This document shows positions 53,201 to 62,300 of a DNA stretch of 64,000 bases, one piece after another; positions within the stretch are counted from its first letter, which is position 1; the number at the start of each line of letters is the position of its first letter. Source of the stretch: Collinsella provencensis. Its GTDB lineage: Bacteria > Actinomycetota > Coriobacteriia > Coriobacteriales > Coriobacteriaceae. The notes under the pieces were generated by a model. That model searched no databases. It was given only the letters and a program-made list of their open reading frames with translations, and was not told where the DNA came from. The position numbers and the translations under genes were made by a program. Where the stretch lies: contig NZ_LT904908.1 in NCBI RefSeq assembly GCF_900199705.1, positions 1,137,096 through 1,201,095 of the forward strand. The letters run 5' to 3'.

Positions 53201-56200
53201 TGCCTCATCCACTCCCTCGATCTGGAAGCTGAACTCTCCAGCCTTCTGATCCCTGCCATTGAGAGTGTTCGTGACGGTCACGGACGCCGCATCACCCAAT
53301 CTTGCAGGCGCAACGGAATAGTTGTTTTCGAACGTTGCCGCAGTATCAGAGCCGCCCTCGTAGGTAACCGGGCCGTCGAGCTCCAGAACGCCGTCCATAT
53401 CCTTGACCTTGATGGTGATGATCACGTTGTGGCGGTCGTACGCCATGCCGTCCCCGTCGGCTGCAGGAGCGTTCTCGCGCGCCGTGAACACATAGGTGCC
53501 GGGGCGCTTGATGGTCATGGAGCCGAAGTTGAAGCTCTTGGCCTCGCCGTCCTTCAGGTCAGTCACAGTCGCAGTTGCGGTCTCGGCGGCAGCGTCGTCC
53601 CCGAAGACGATGTAGTCGTTGGCCAGAGCGTTGCTCGTGGGCACGTTGCGGGCAGAGAGCGTGAACTCGAAGGCCTCGCCGTCCAGGGAATCGCGGCCGT
53701 TCAGGGTCTTGGTGCCAAGCGGTACGTTGTCAGTGTCGTTGGGGAGCGTCAGGTCCACGGGGTCGTAGCTGTTGCGGAAGGCCACCTCGGTCTCAGGGGT
53801 CGGATTCTGATCGACCACGCCGTCCACGACCTTGTAATAGGTCTTGGCAACATGCACGGTGGAAACCCCTTCGACTTCCTGCGCCGTCACCACGAACTCG
53901 ACCTGGTACTTCACCGGATCGTAGGTCATGCCCTGATAGGTGTAGCCATTGCTGGCGTTGGCCTCAGCGGGGATAACCTCCTCGAGCATGTAGGTGTAGG
54001 TGTGGCCCACATGGTCCTGAGTGAACTCGATCTGCTGGTAGTTGACGGAATTGCCAACGTTCTCAACGGTGAGCTCGCCGCCCGTAGCGCCATCAGGCAT
54101 CGGGGCGGAGCCGGCATTGTCGCCGATCGGATAGCCCTTGAACGAGAACTTGCCGTCGGAGATCGGGTTGCTGCCCGCCATGTTGCCGTTGCCGGTCTTG
54201 TCGTCGTAGTACTTGTGCGCAACGGGGCCAGCGTAGACGGAATCCGCATTGAACGAGTTCACGAACCTCGCCGTCTTGTCGCCGACGTTCTCGTTGAGCG
54301 CGTTGCCGTGGTCGTCGGCGGATTTGACCATCGACGAGGTCGCGGAGAGCGTGCCGTCGCCGTTATCGGTCACCACGACCTTGACGGAGTAGCTCGCACG
54401 CGAGTAGCTGACGCCGGGGACGGCAGCGCCCTGCGGACGGGTCTCGTCCACGGTATAGGTATACGTGCCGGGATGCGTGTATTCCACGGAACCGAAGCTG
54501 CCCGTCTTGGCATCCTCGGTCACCTGCACGGTCTTGTTGCGACCCGCAGAGCCCTCGGGCATGGGGTAGTTCGCGTTGTCCGCCATCAGGTCGAAGGTGA
54601 AGCTATTCGCCAGATCCCAGCGATCGAACTCCTTCTCGTACTTCACGAAGTCATCGGCAAAAAGCGTCACAGGGTCAACGTCGTAGACATTCACGAAGCT
54701 CGCCGTGGAGGTCGCATTGGCCGCAAGCGTGCCGGTATCGCCCGTTTTGCCGATGTTCGTGAAGCCCGCTGGCATGCTGTCTTCGACCTCAGTGACGGTG
54801 TAGGCCGTCCCGCCCGAAAGCCCATGGATATGCAGCGCCTGCTCATCCTGCAGCTTGAGCGGCGTCGTGCACTTGCCCGTCGTCTTGTCGAAGGTCACGG
54901 TGAAGTGGTCGCCGACGAGGGTGTTGGTCGCATCCCTGATGCCGGCCGAATAGGTGCCGCTCTCGTTGAGGGCAGCGGGGTCGACCGTCACCTCGAAGAT
55001 GAAGTCCTTGTTCTTGGTGACGCTGGCATCCAGGCTCTTGCCCGCGGTCACCTGGGCATCCTTGTAGATGGCCAGAGTGGCAGGCAGCTCCATATCAAGC
55101 TTGCCGTTGTTGCCCAAATGGACATTTACCTGCTGGCCGTTCTCGAGGTTATCCCACTGGGGGCCAAGAACCTCGGGAGCGGTGCCGGTAGGATTATCGT
55201 CCTTATCGAACTTGATGGAGTTGACGCGCGTCAGACGAGTGCTGCCCTTCTCGATGAAGGCATTGCCATCGGAATCCTGGCCGATGTGCGACCTCACATA
55301 CGAAAGGTTTGCAGCAGGGATCTCCTGATGGGCAACCTCATCGGTCACCGCGCCGGTGCCATCCGCCTTCGTGGACTTGATGTACTCGCGCTCGTAATAG
55401 ATAGGCTGATTGAAACTCGTATTCTCCAACTCGGCATAGGTCAGCTTCTGAGTGCAATCCTTATCCTTATACAGGGGAGTGTCCTCGGTGAAGAAGTAGA
55501 ACGAGTTGGTCTTGGCGGGAGTGAAGTTCGCCACCGTGTTTCCCAAGGTCTTCGAGCTGTCAAGCTGACCCTTGATGGATCCATCGTAGTAATTGGAGTA
55601 GAAGGAGATGGTTCCATCATCATCCGCATGGGCATCAATATAGGCCTGCAGCGCAGCATCATCGGCATCGTGCTGATCGAGGCCGTCGGCGATAGTCTCC
55701 TTGACCTCGTCCTTCAGGCTCACACCGTAAATGACACGCAGAGGCAGGATCTCGTTAATGGAGAACGTGCGGTTGCCATTCTCGTCGGTCGTCACCCGCA
55801 AATGGCGCAGGGGGATCATGCTCGCGGGGATCTTCACGGTCACGGTGTCGCCGTCGGCGAGCGTCTTGCCGGGCGTGACCTGGACGATGATGTCAGCCAG
55901 GTTGGCCTCAGGATATTGGGCATTGCTCACGGTACCGGTATAGTGGTAGGTCTTCACGCCGTCGGCGTCCGTATCGACGGTGCCCGAAGGTGAATGCAGC
56001 TGCTCTGCAAACGAAAGCTCATGGAACCTGGTCACATGCATATACGCGCCGAGTTTGTCGGTGAAGGTCAGATAACCGGACTTGTTAGCGTAGCCATCCT
56101 GAATCTCAGTTGGTGAAGCAGGAAGCGATGAGACAGCATCGAAGACCTCATTGAAGATGTTGTTGAGCTGATCGGCGTCCTGGGCAGAGCGATAGTGCTT

Positions 56201-57064
56201 CTTGCCATCGGGGTTGCGCGTACCGAGGTTCGTGTATGCCGTGGCATCAGGGTAGTTGCTCGAAACGCCCTGCATGTACTGGTTGGTTTGGTCGGCCACG
56301 CTGTCCTCATCGGCACCGTCGAAGATGCCGATGCTGTACACCAGCGCGCCGTCATCCTTGAGCTGCTTCGAGGTGGAGATGGCACTGTTCGCGACAGTTG
56401 CATCAAAGCCATTGTTGCCCGGCGTGCCATCGGTGAAGAAGATGACGACCTTCTGGGCATCGGAACGAACATCAGCGCCATTCAAAACAGCTTGCGCCTG
56501 CTGCATACCTAGACCGGCCTGCGTTCCACCATTTGCAGTGAGGTTGTTGACCGAGGTCTTGAGAGAATTAGCATTGTCGGTCAGGTTCTGTACAGTGGTC
56601 GCATTACCGGCAAACGTAGTGATGGCGATGTGGTGACGCTTAGCTGGGTCGTCTATTTTGTTATTCAACTCATCGGCTTTGTCAATGAAATTGTTAGCAG
56701 CGCTCTTAAGTGCAGTAAGACGGGTGGAGGATTCCCTTGTGTAGAACTGGATGCCGTTCTGGTCATCCGCAGAAGACTTAGGGTCAACCTGTTGACCATT
56801 GAGCTCCCAGTACCGATTTGGGAAATTGCCAGCTCGAGTAATCTGCTGATACTCATCACCAACCAATGCGTAATAGGTGCCCAATCCCCATGTGCTATAC
56901 GTCGGCGTATAAAAGTATCCGGTGCCGAAGCTATCGTCCATCGAACCCGACACGTCGAAGACCATGACGATGTCGAGCGGCTTGGACTCCATGGTTGTGG
57001 TGTTGGAGGTGGAGGAGAGCGCAGAAAGCATAACCAGGAAATCCTCGTCGGAATCCTTGCTCAC
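50270..57064 (-). CDS. Giant vWA/FctA-repeat sortase-anchored adhesin (body)
   Basis: 2,264 residues are open from the GTG at 57064, but the reading frame stays open up to 57208 and continues the protein upstream (see the 57209 fragment). It starts with a von Willebrand A domain: the MIDAS motif is VMVFDVSGSMDD, with a later FFTDGTPGNNG. About ten pilin-like FctA/isopeptide repeats of 100-130 residues follow, each opening with a phrase like LNGRDxxxGEFEF and closing with F(E/V/K)N(S/T/N)Y. The C-terminus has KMPKTGD, a hydrophobic helix and RRKK, the sorting signal for sortase. Such proteins are wall-attached adhesins; repeats probably hold isopeptide bonds. The ligand is unknown. Confidence 0.9.
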   Translation of the reverse strand: MSKDSDEDFLVMLSALSSTSNTTTMESKPLDIVMVFDVSGSMDDSFGTGYFYTPTYSTWGLGTYYALVGDEYQQITRAGNFPNRYWELNGQQVDPKSSADDQNGIQFYTRESSTRLTALKSAANNFIDKADELNNKIDDPAKRHHIAITTFAGNATTVQNLTDNANSLKTSVNNLTANGGTQAGLGMQQAQAVLNGADVRSDAQKVVIFFTDGTPGNNGFDATVANSAISTSKQLKDDGALVYSIGIFDGADEDSVADQTNQYMQGVSSNYPDATAYTNLGTRNPDGKKHYRSAQDADQLNNIFNEVFDAVSSLPASPTEIQDGYANKSGYLTFTDKLGAYMHVTRFHELSFAEQLHSPSGTVDTDADGVKTYHYTGTVSNAQYPEANLADIIVQVTPGKTLADGDTVTVKIPASMIPLRHLRVTTDENGNRTFSINEILPLRVIYGVSLKDEVKETIADGLDQHDADDAALQAYIDAHADDDGTISFYSNYYDGSIKGQLDSSKTLGNTVANFTPAKTNSFYFFTEDTPLYKDKDCTQKLTYAELENTSFNQPIYYEREYIKSTKADGTGAVTDEVAHQEIPAANLSYVRSHIGQDSDGNAFIEKGSTRLTRVNSIKFDKDDNPTGTAPEVLGPQWDNLENGQQVNVHLGNNGKLDMELPATLAIYKDAQVTAGKSLDASVTKNKDFIFEVTVDPAALNESGTYSAGIRDATNTLVGDHFTVTFDKTTGKCTTPLKLQDEQALHIHGLSGGTAYTVTEVEDSMPAGFTNIGKTGDTGTLAANATSTASFVNVYDVDPVTLFADDFVKYEKEFDRWDLANSFTFDLMADNANYPMPEGSAGRNKTVQVTEDAKTGSFGSVEYTHPGTYTYTVDETRPQGAAVPGVSYSRASYSVKVVVTDNGDGTLSATSSMVKSADDHGNALNENVGDKTARFVNSFNADSVYAGPVAHKYYDDKTGNGNMAGSNPISDGKFSFKGYPIGDNAGSAPMPDGATGGELTVENVGNSVNYQQIEFTQDHVGHTYTYMLEEVIPAEANASNGYTYQGMTYDPVKYQVEFVVTAQEVEGVSTVHVAKTYYKVVDGVVDQNPTPETEVAFRNSYDPVDLTLPNDTDNVPLGTKTLNGRDSLDGEAFEFTLSARNVPTSNALANDYIVFGDDAAAETATATVTDLKDGEAKSFNFGSMTIKRPGTYVFTARENAPAADGDGMAYDRHNVIITIKVKDMDGVLELDGPVTYEGGSDTAATFENNYSVAPARLGDAASVTVTNTLNGRDQKAGEFSFQIEGVDEAARKKLSSTDRSFSVEADTAAGVAYSMPNKLANLTFAQEDMDKTFTYTVTEVIPSDDKKLPGVTYNTESAVYTVEITPIDDGDGSMHLETKVTRGDVEINPSSLGGRDVYTLPFINEYKAAETTFAPDAAAVGLNKVLTGRDWIDSDRFEFTLEAVTQGAPMPANDKTTVTKADLKNGKAAFGFGAIKYDKIGDYTYQVTETNGGKTINGITYTSNVAIFTVHVTDLDSNGSSTGRLAASVTQVLNRKFENTYVSELDYGAKGGLSIFKTLNGRDMAANQFGITVKPGDQASAEKFGIDLAGEEYKNPDAATAGNKSLVKSFGEGVRFSHADVGKTYSYTVVESTGGATGYTNDESEYGVVITTKDNYETGVLEVTTTVYKNSEDNAETYTYSTANGDAAAAEIEFVNRYGSSGTLGGDGNVKIDAGKELTGRPQDAGEFSFVVEDKGCNEVSSGKNAADGTVEFKPIQYTSESLEKAVADGLAVKTADADGNITYELQYKVSEVTSNLPGVVSGNVTSFNVVVKLVDDGDGVFDITVEYPTGMNELPFENTYTSTAPFTPSGSKWLDGDAPVSTIDGKFTFTISGEEEAPLPDVTSVKNDAVGDVRFGEITFTQDYLDGVTPDENGARTKTFTYHVTESGTASGVTNDAQATKTFKLTVTDDGQGHMRVESDHQGAQFEFTNTYSTTPKESSLTGEGGFTLTKTLDGRDLVDGEFEFDLVDVASGQVVAKGKNDESGNVKMGAVTFKKPGTHQYRLVEVDPNESDGITYDASSYDVTAVATDVDFDGVLEIAWSVADAEGTDLKFVNSYKAAPSSITFNAIKQLDGRDIKAGEFEFELVQDGKVIQTAKNVAPDKSGVAHISFKPIEYAETGEFDYEIREVKGNAEGITYDDTVFTYHVSVTDPGTGKLKVDWTAGDNGAPVFKNTYTKVEVPNDGKPGDGKMPKTGDALPGIVLAAIAAVGVGAVAAGVAIRRKK

Positions 57065-57208
57065 CGTACCAGGCGTGATGGTGATGTCGGAAGTGGAAAC
57101 GGTCTTGTCAGGCCAGATGCGACCGACGTTCTCGGTTACGTAGCCCTTATCATCGTTTCCGATCAGGTCGCGATAGGCGAACTGCGTGGAGGGATCCGCA
57201 ACCGTCCT

Positions 57209-57463
57209 CTATTCGAAATCCGCAAGCGGAGCAGGTTCGTCGGCAAGACCAAAGAACTGCATAACAGCATCGCCGGTGTTCACGAACCACGTGCCAACGT
57301 CCTCGAGAGGACTCGCCTCAGCACGCAGCGGCGTTGCCATCAAGAGCGTCGCGGCAAACAATGCAATTACAAGTGCGGCAACCCTTGCCCTTACTCTCGA
57401 AATGGCGGGGCGACTCTCAATAGTAAGGTGCCCCCCTGCACGTTTATTTCTCATATCAGCCAT
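57209..57463 (-). pseudogene. Signal-peptide fragment of the giant adhesin, cut off by TAG
   Basis: 84 residues: basic N-terminus, signal helix AALVIALFAATLLMATPLRA, then a short mature stretch ending LADFE and TAG (57209-57211). Reading on past the TAG in the same frame gives RTVADPSTQFAYRDLIGNDD and on into the vWA adhesin without another stop; 57211 and 57064 are in phase (147 bases apart). So this and the 50270-57064 frame are one gene broken by one codon. Start at 57463 has AGAGA at eight bases; another ATG lies at 57454. Without this part the adhesin has no export signal. Confidence 0.85.
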
Positions 57464-57794
57464 TCCCAGTTCTCTTTCCACGACATAACTAGCTCAGGGC
57501 ATAGTTATCCCCCCGATAGTAAACCCTTCCTATCATAGCTGAAATAGATATGGATGTCGTCTCATATAAAGTGGATGGACAATTTCCCACGTTAACGAAT
57601 AACAACAAGATACTTATCCACAAAATACACATATAACTGGTCTACAGGCATGCGGAAAAGCACCCTTTTCAGTTCGTTGTCGGAATTATGTTGGCGTTAC
57701 AACTGTTATGGCTGCGCATATCCAGTTTATCGTCGGATACAAAAGCGCGGACCACCTTACATGAGCACTCAACGCCTTTGCGACGCTCATTCAC
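57464..57794. other. Non-coding gap upstream of the giant adhesin
   Basis: AT-rich, with no supportable gene. A lone TTATCCACA lies at 57614-57622 and a short GATAG/CTATC repeat near 57516-57535. The adhesin promoter should be here. Confidence 0.4.
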
Positions 57795-58688
57795 CTAGCG
57801 ACATTCGGTCGGGATTCGGAAGATCTCATCGCGCTCGAGCTTCTTGGCACAACCAAGTGTAAGCACCGCGGTGTCTGCCACAGCGCGTAACGTCTCGTCC
57901 GAGGCATCGCCTCCCAGCTCGGCAAACGTTGTGGGTAGACCCATCTCGCGTGTGAACGTCTCAAGCGCATCGATGCCCGCCATCGCAGCAGCCAAATCGT
58001 CGGCCTCGTTCACGCCCCACACCTCGCGCGCCCAGAGGGCGAACTGCTCGGGAGCCTCGGGAGCCAGATGGCGATACAGCGCCGGATGAATAACGGCGAG
58101 GCCCATTCCGTGGTTGGTATGCGTATAAGCTCCGTACTGGTGCTGAATCATATGGCACTGGAAATCGCCGACCTTGCCGACCTTCAAAACGCCGTTCTCC
58201 CCCATTGCACTGTCGTACACGAGCTCACCGCGGGCCTCGAGGTTGCGCGCGGCCTGCGCCTCGTCGCCCTTAGTTTCGGCGATGACGCGCATGTTGCGAA
58301 TGATGTTGCGTTGCACGGCAAGGTTGATGTCGTCGGAGACGTTACGGGTACGCGGCCGACCGAAGTAGGTCTCCATGCAATGCGACAGGGAATCATATGC
58401 CCCGCTCATGAACTGCGCAGCAGGTACGGCGAGCGTAAGCGTCGGGTCAAGCGCCGCCCACATGAGAAGCGCGCCGAAAAAGGGACCCTTCACATGCGTT
58501 TCTTCGTTGGTAATCACGCCACCGTTGTTTTGCTCGGCGCCCGTTCCCGAAAGCGTGACGATACACGCAAGCGAGATGAACTCCGTGGGCATCTTGCCCT
58601 GCTTGTGCTTGTAATCGTCAATATCCTCATCGAGGAGAGCCTGCGCGGACACGACCTTGCAGCAGTCGAACACCGAGCCGCCACCGTC
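57795..58688 (-). pseudogene. 5-prime-truncated iron-type alcohol dehydrogenase
   Basis: About 297 residues of an iron-containing alcohol dehydrogenase close to the YqhD/butanol dehydrogenase type. The sequence begins abruptly at DGGGSVFDCCKVVSAQALL, the NAD(P)-binding loop that normally sits about 90-100 residues in. Later marks are intact: LSGTGAEQNNGGVITNE, SHCMETYFGRPRTR, and the metal-ligand His region THTNHGMGLAVIHPALYRH. The Rossmann start is missing and there is no ribosome site. The upstream DNA is the flavodoxin gene in another frame. It cannot make a normal enzyme. Confidence 0.88.
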
Positions 58689-58990
58689 TTGCCTGCCCAA
58701 TCGTTATCGGAAAAGAAACGCGCAACCGCGGGCGCCATGGTGTACCACCAGGTAGGTGTGCCAACAACAATGGTGTCGTAAGCAGTGACGTCAATTGGCT
58801 CGATTTCGGGCTGAAACCCTCGCTCGGTCTCGCGTTTTGCCTGTTCAACAACATCGTCATAGCTGCCGTGATACGGTTCCACCGTTTCGATGCGCACCAA
58901 ATCGGCATCCAAGGCCGAAGCCACACGCTCGGCGATGCCCTCCGTATTGCCGTTTGACCAGCTGTAATACGCAACCAAGGTATTCGACAT
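58679..58990 (-). pseudogene. 3-prime-truncated flavodoxin
   Basis: The first 104 residues or so of a flavodoxin: MSNTLVAYYSWSNGNTEGIA holds the FMN phosphate loop, and VVGTPTWWYTMAPAVARFF the flavin-stacking loop. After WAGKTVA the family sequence stops, and the frame runs into alcohol-dehydrogenase DNA out of frame (ARCSTAARSCPR...). The missing third of the protein normally ends near 150-160 residues. Junction shared with the dehydrogenase relic. Confidence 0.88.
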
Positions 58991-59079
58991 GGCGTTCTTA
59001 ACAACCAAACGCAAAATGTCGGTGATGAAAAACGAGAGCCTTCGCAAGGGAGGGGAGCAACCCGTGGTAAAGATCGAAC

Positions 59080-59145
59080 GGGCAGCAATAAGGAGAAAAC
59101 CTGCAGTGGAAAAGTGCCTTATTGCCCCCAACGCGGCAGGTTTTC
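59080..59145. ncRNA. Candidate H-type pseudoknot element
   Basis: Two long complementary pairs interleave. Stem 1: GCAATAAGG (59085-59093) with CCTTATTGC (59117-59125), extended by GGG/CCC across a bulge (59080-59082 with 59126-59128). Stem 2: GAAAACCTGC (59095-59104) with GCAGGTTTTC (59136-59145). Stem 2 starts inside the loop of stem 1 and closes outside it. It lies about 105 nt upstream of the flavodoxin start on the minus strand and about 250 nt upstream of the SpaA adhesin on the plus strand. The rest of 58991-59396 holds no gene. Whether it is transcribed is unknown. Confidence 0.4.
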
Positions 59146-59396
59146 GCACGAAACGCACTGCGTTTGTATTGATGTTGTAGAAACCGCTCTCTCTTGTGTG
59201 CAAACACTATGACGGCTCGAGATGCTGCAACGAAGCACACGGAGCTCCAAGCTCCCTCTTTGAGATACATCTCATTGCGGTGTCAGACCTGTAAAACCCT
59301 CCATGCCACATACGCTGAATTTATATGAGATTGGCGGTCGTACACTCACGCTCCACACGTCGAAGCCATTTGGGCTCGCGAAGGAACGGAGGCACC

Positions 59397-62300
59397 ATGA
59401 CCCGAATACTGCGACCATCCCCTGTTGACTCGATTGACTTGCAATCGAAGTTGTTGCGTATGTTAGGCGTACTGCTCGCCGCGCTCCTGCTTGCACCTGG
59501 AGCCGCACCAGATGCCGCTTTCGCTGGACAAACCATTGATTTCCCTAATGGAGGGCACGCTCAGCTTGCAGATGACGGAAGCATTATCGGCACATGCCAG
59601 CTCACCGGAGGGCGCGTTACGCTTGAAGATGGATACCGCGGAACCATTGTGATGCCCGATGGCTCGCGTGTGCAGGCGGGTTGCTATGAGGCATACAGCG
59701 GCAACCCCAATCATTCGCTCTACCCAGGACCTTGCGATGGAACGTACTCCTTCAAAGCGACAAAACGCGGTACAGGTTATTTCGTCCTCGTATATTCGCA
59801 AAACGCCGCCGGTCCTGCAGTCGGAGTTGTTGTCTCGGAACCTCCAGCGGGATACACCTACCAACGTACCTACGGGGAAAACTGGACACCGAAAATCATT
59901 GTGTCTGTTGCGTTCAGAAAATCCTCTTCTGACCCCAATTTTACTGAGGCGTTAAACGATTATTCGCTTTCGGGTGCGACCTACGATATCTATGATGCAG
60001 AGACGAATTCGAAGATCGCCACGATCACAACGGATGCAAGCGGCAAGGCAACCTGCAAGCTGACAAGCGGGCGACGTTACTACGCCGTTGAAACGGTCGC
60101 GCCAAGCGGATACGTCCTGAACGACAAGCGCGTTTCTTTTACCGCGGGTGATAAAACCGTTGATCTTGCTGATGAACCGATGCGTGTCGAGGTTGCGCTT
60201 CGCAAGACTGACTCTGCAACGGGAGGTGCCGCACAACGAGGGGCGACGTTGGAAGGAGCGGTTTATAAGCTTGTAGACTCACGAGGTAAAACGCAAAACG
60301 CGACAACTGATGCTGAGGGACGTGCGAGGTTTTCCGCCATTCCACTCGGCCCGTTCACGATTGTGGAAACAAAGGCTCCCCTTGGATACAAGCTTGATAC
60401 CACGGTACATACCTACCAGGTTGACGCGAGCGCACAACACGAGGGCGGCCTCGTTTCTTTGAGTCTTGAATCCGATTTTGCAGATGATGTCGTTGCCTTT
60501 GACGTAGAGCTTGCCAAATACAAAGAAGATCCCAACGCCGAGGAGGGTGGTGTTCGGTGGCCCGCCCAAGGCGTTCAATTTCAGATCATCTCAAAGACTA
60601 CAGATGAAGTTGTTGCAACGCTAACTACTGATGAGTATGGATTCGCCCGAACCTCTGATGACGCTTGGTACGGCGACGGAACAAGACCGGATGGTGTAAA
60701 GGGGTCGCTCCCGTTTGACAGCAAGGGGTACCTGGTGCGAGAGGTTGCATCCACGGTTCCTGACGGATATGAGCAGATGGAGGACTTTACGATTGATGCA
60801 AGTGAGCAGGTAGACGGCGTAAGGCTTAAATACATCATTGAAAACAAGACGCCTGCCGCACGGCTGCAAATTGTAAAAACCGACGCATTGTCCGGACAGA
60901 CGGTGCCCCTTGCCGGCTTTTCCTTCCGTATCCTCACCGAAGATGGAGAGCCGATCACCCAAAACGAATGGTATCCGAACCATGTAAAACTCGATACGTT
61001 CACCACGGACGACTCCGGTTGCACGACGCTTCCCGAACAGCTGGTGCCAGGGACCTATCTCGTTGAAGAGGTGAAAGCGCAGCCGCCGTATCTGCTTGCC
61101 GGCAAACCGCACAAGGTGAAGCTCCGCGCTGAAGGAGGAAATGTTGCGGTCGTTCGCTTCGGAGACGAACAGGCGACGGGAACGGCAGGCATTCACAAGA
61201 CTGATGCGAACACGGGAAAAGTGCTCGAGGGCGCTGTGTATGACGTGGTTTCATGTGGAACCGTTGTTGCACCCGACGGAACCGTGCAAGCCGTTGAAAA
61301 TGAGGTTCTCGGCAGCGTTTCAACTGACGAGACTGGTGTGGCCACAATTGAAGACCTTCCGCTTGGCCGTGGAAAGGCAACGTATGCCTTTGTCGAAACG
61401 AAAGCGCCTGATGGATATGTATTAGATGCAACCCCGCACGAATTCACCCTGGAATACGTAGATGGGAACACAGCGGTGGTTGAAGCTCATGTCGATGCCA
61501 CAAATGCGCCCACTGAGATTGTTGTCAAAAAGACAGAATGCGGAAGCGGTACTCCCCTTGAAGGAGTCAGTTTTCAACTTGTACAAGTCCCTTCGGACGG
61601 AAACGACGAGAAAAGTGACGGACTGACCCAGACAACCGATTCAAAGGGCATTGCACGGTGGACCCATCTTGCACCGGGAAACTACTCGTTTGTCGAAACT
61701 GAAACACAATCTGGATACGTACTCGATAACCAAACGCGAGTCATCGAGATCGATGAGCAGGGAACGGCTTTGTACGAGGGGGTCGACGCCGACGAGTTAA
61801 ACGTCGAAAACGACTTCACCAAAGTTGATCTGTCGAAAAGAGACATAACCAACGAGGAAGAACTGGCGGGCGCACATCTGGTCTTACTTAACGACAAGGA
61901 AGAAGTCGTCGATCACTGGGTTTCTGAAGCTGCGCCGCATCGGATTGACCGACTCGCACCGGGAACCTATACGTTGAAGGAGGAACGGACCCCGTCGACG
62001 CATGATGTAGCGGAAGATGTCACCTTTACCGTGGAGCAAACAGGAGAGCTGCAGATCGCTACCATGTACGACACTCCCATCGAAATTGGCGGTGCAATTG
62101 ACAAGCGACAGGAAATTGCCCAACCAACGGCTGCAAACACATTTGCGAACGGAGATGGTAAGAATCGCGCTGAGACGCATGATTCTGATCTGGGTGAATA
62201 TTCGTACAGCTTGGATTATAAAAACGATTCAAATACGTGGGTTGATGAGCTCACTGTCACTGACACATTGACCTGCTGCGAGAGTGGTCTTGCCAGCTTG

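Noticed and set aside
52943-55993. 1,016-residue open frame antisense to the giant adhesin
   Set aside because: A shadow of the repeat-rich adhesin gene with biased codons; no ribosome site, no family sequence, and the minus frame clearly encodes vWA/FctA domains.
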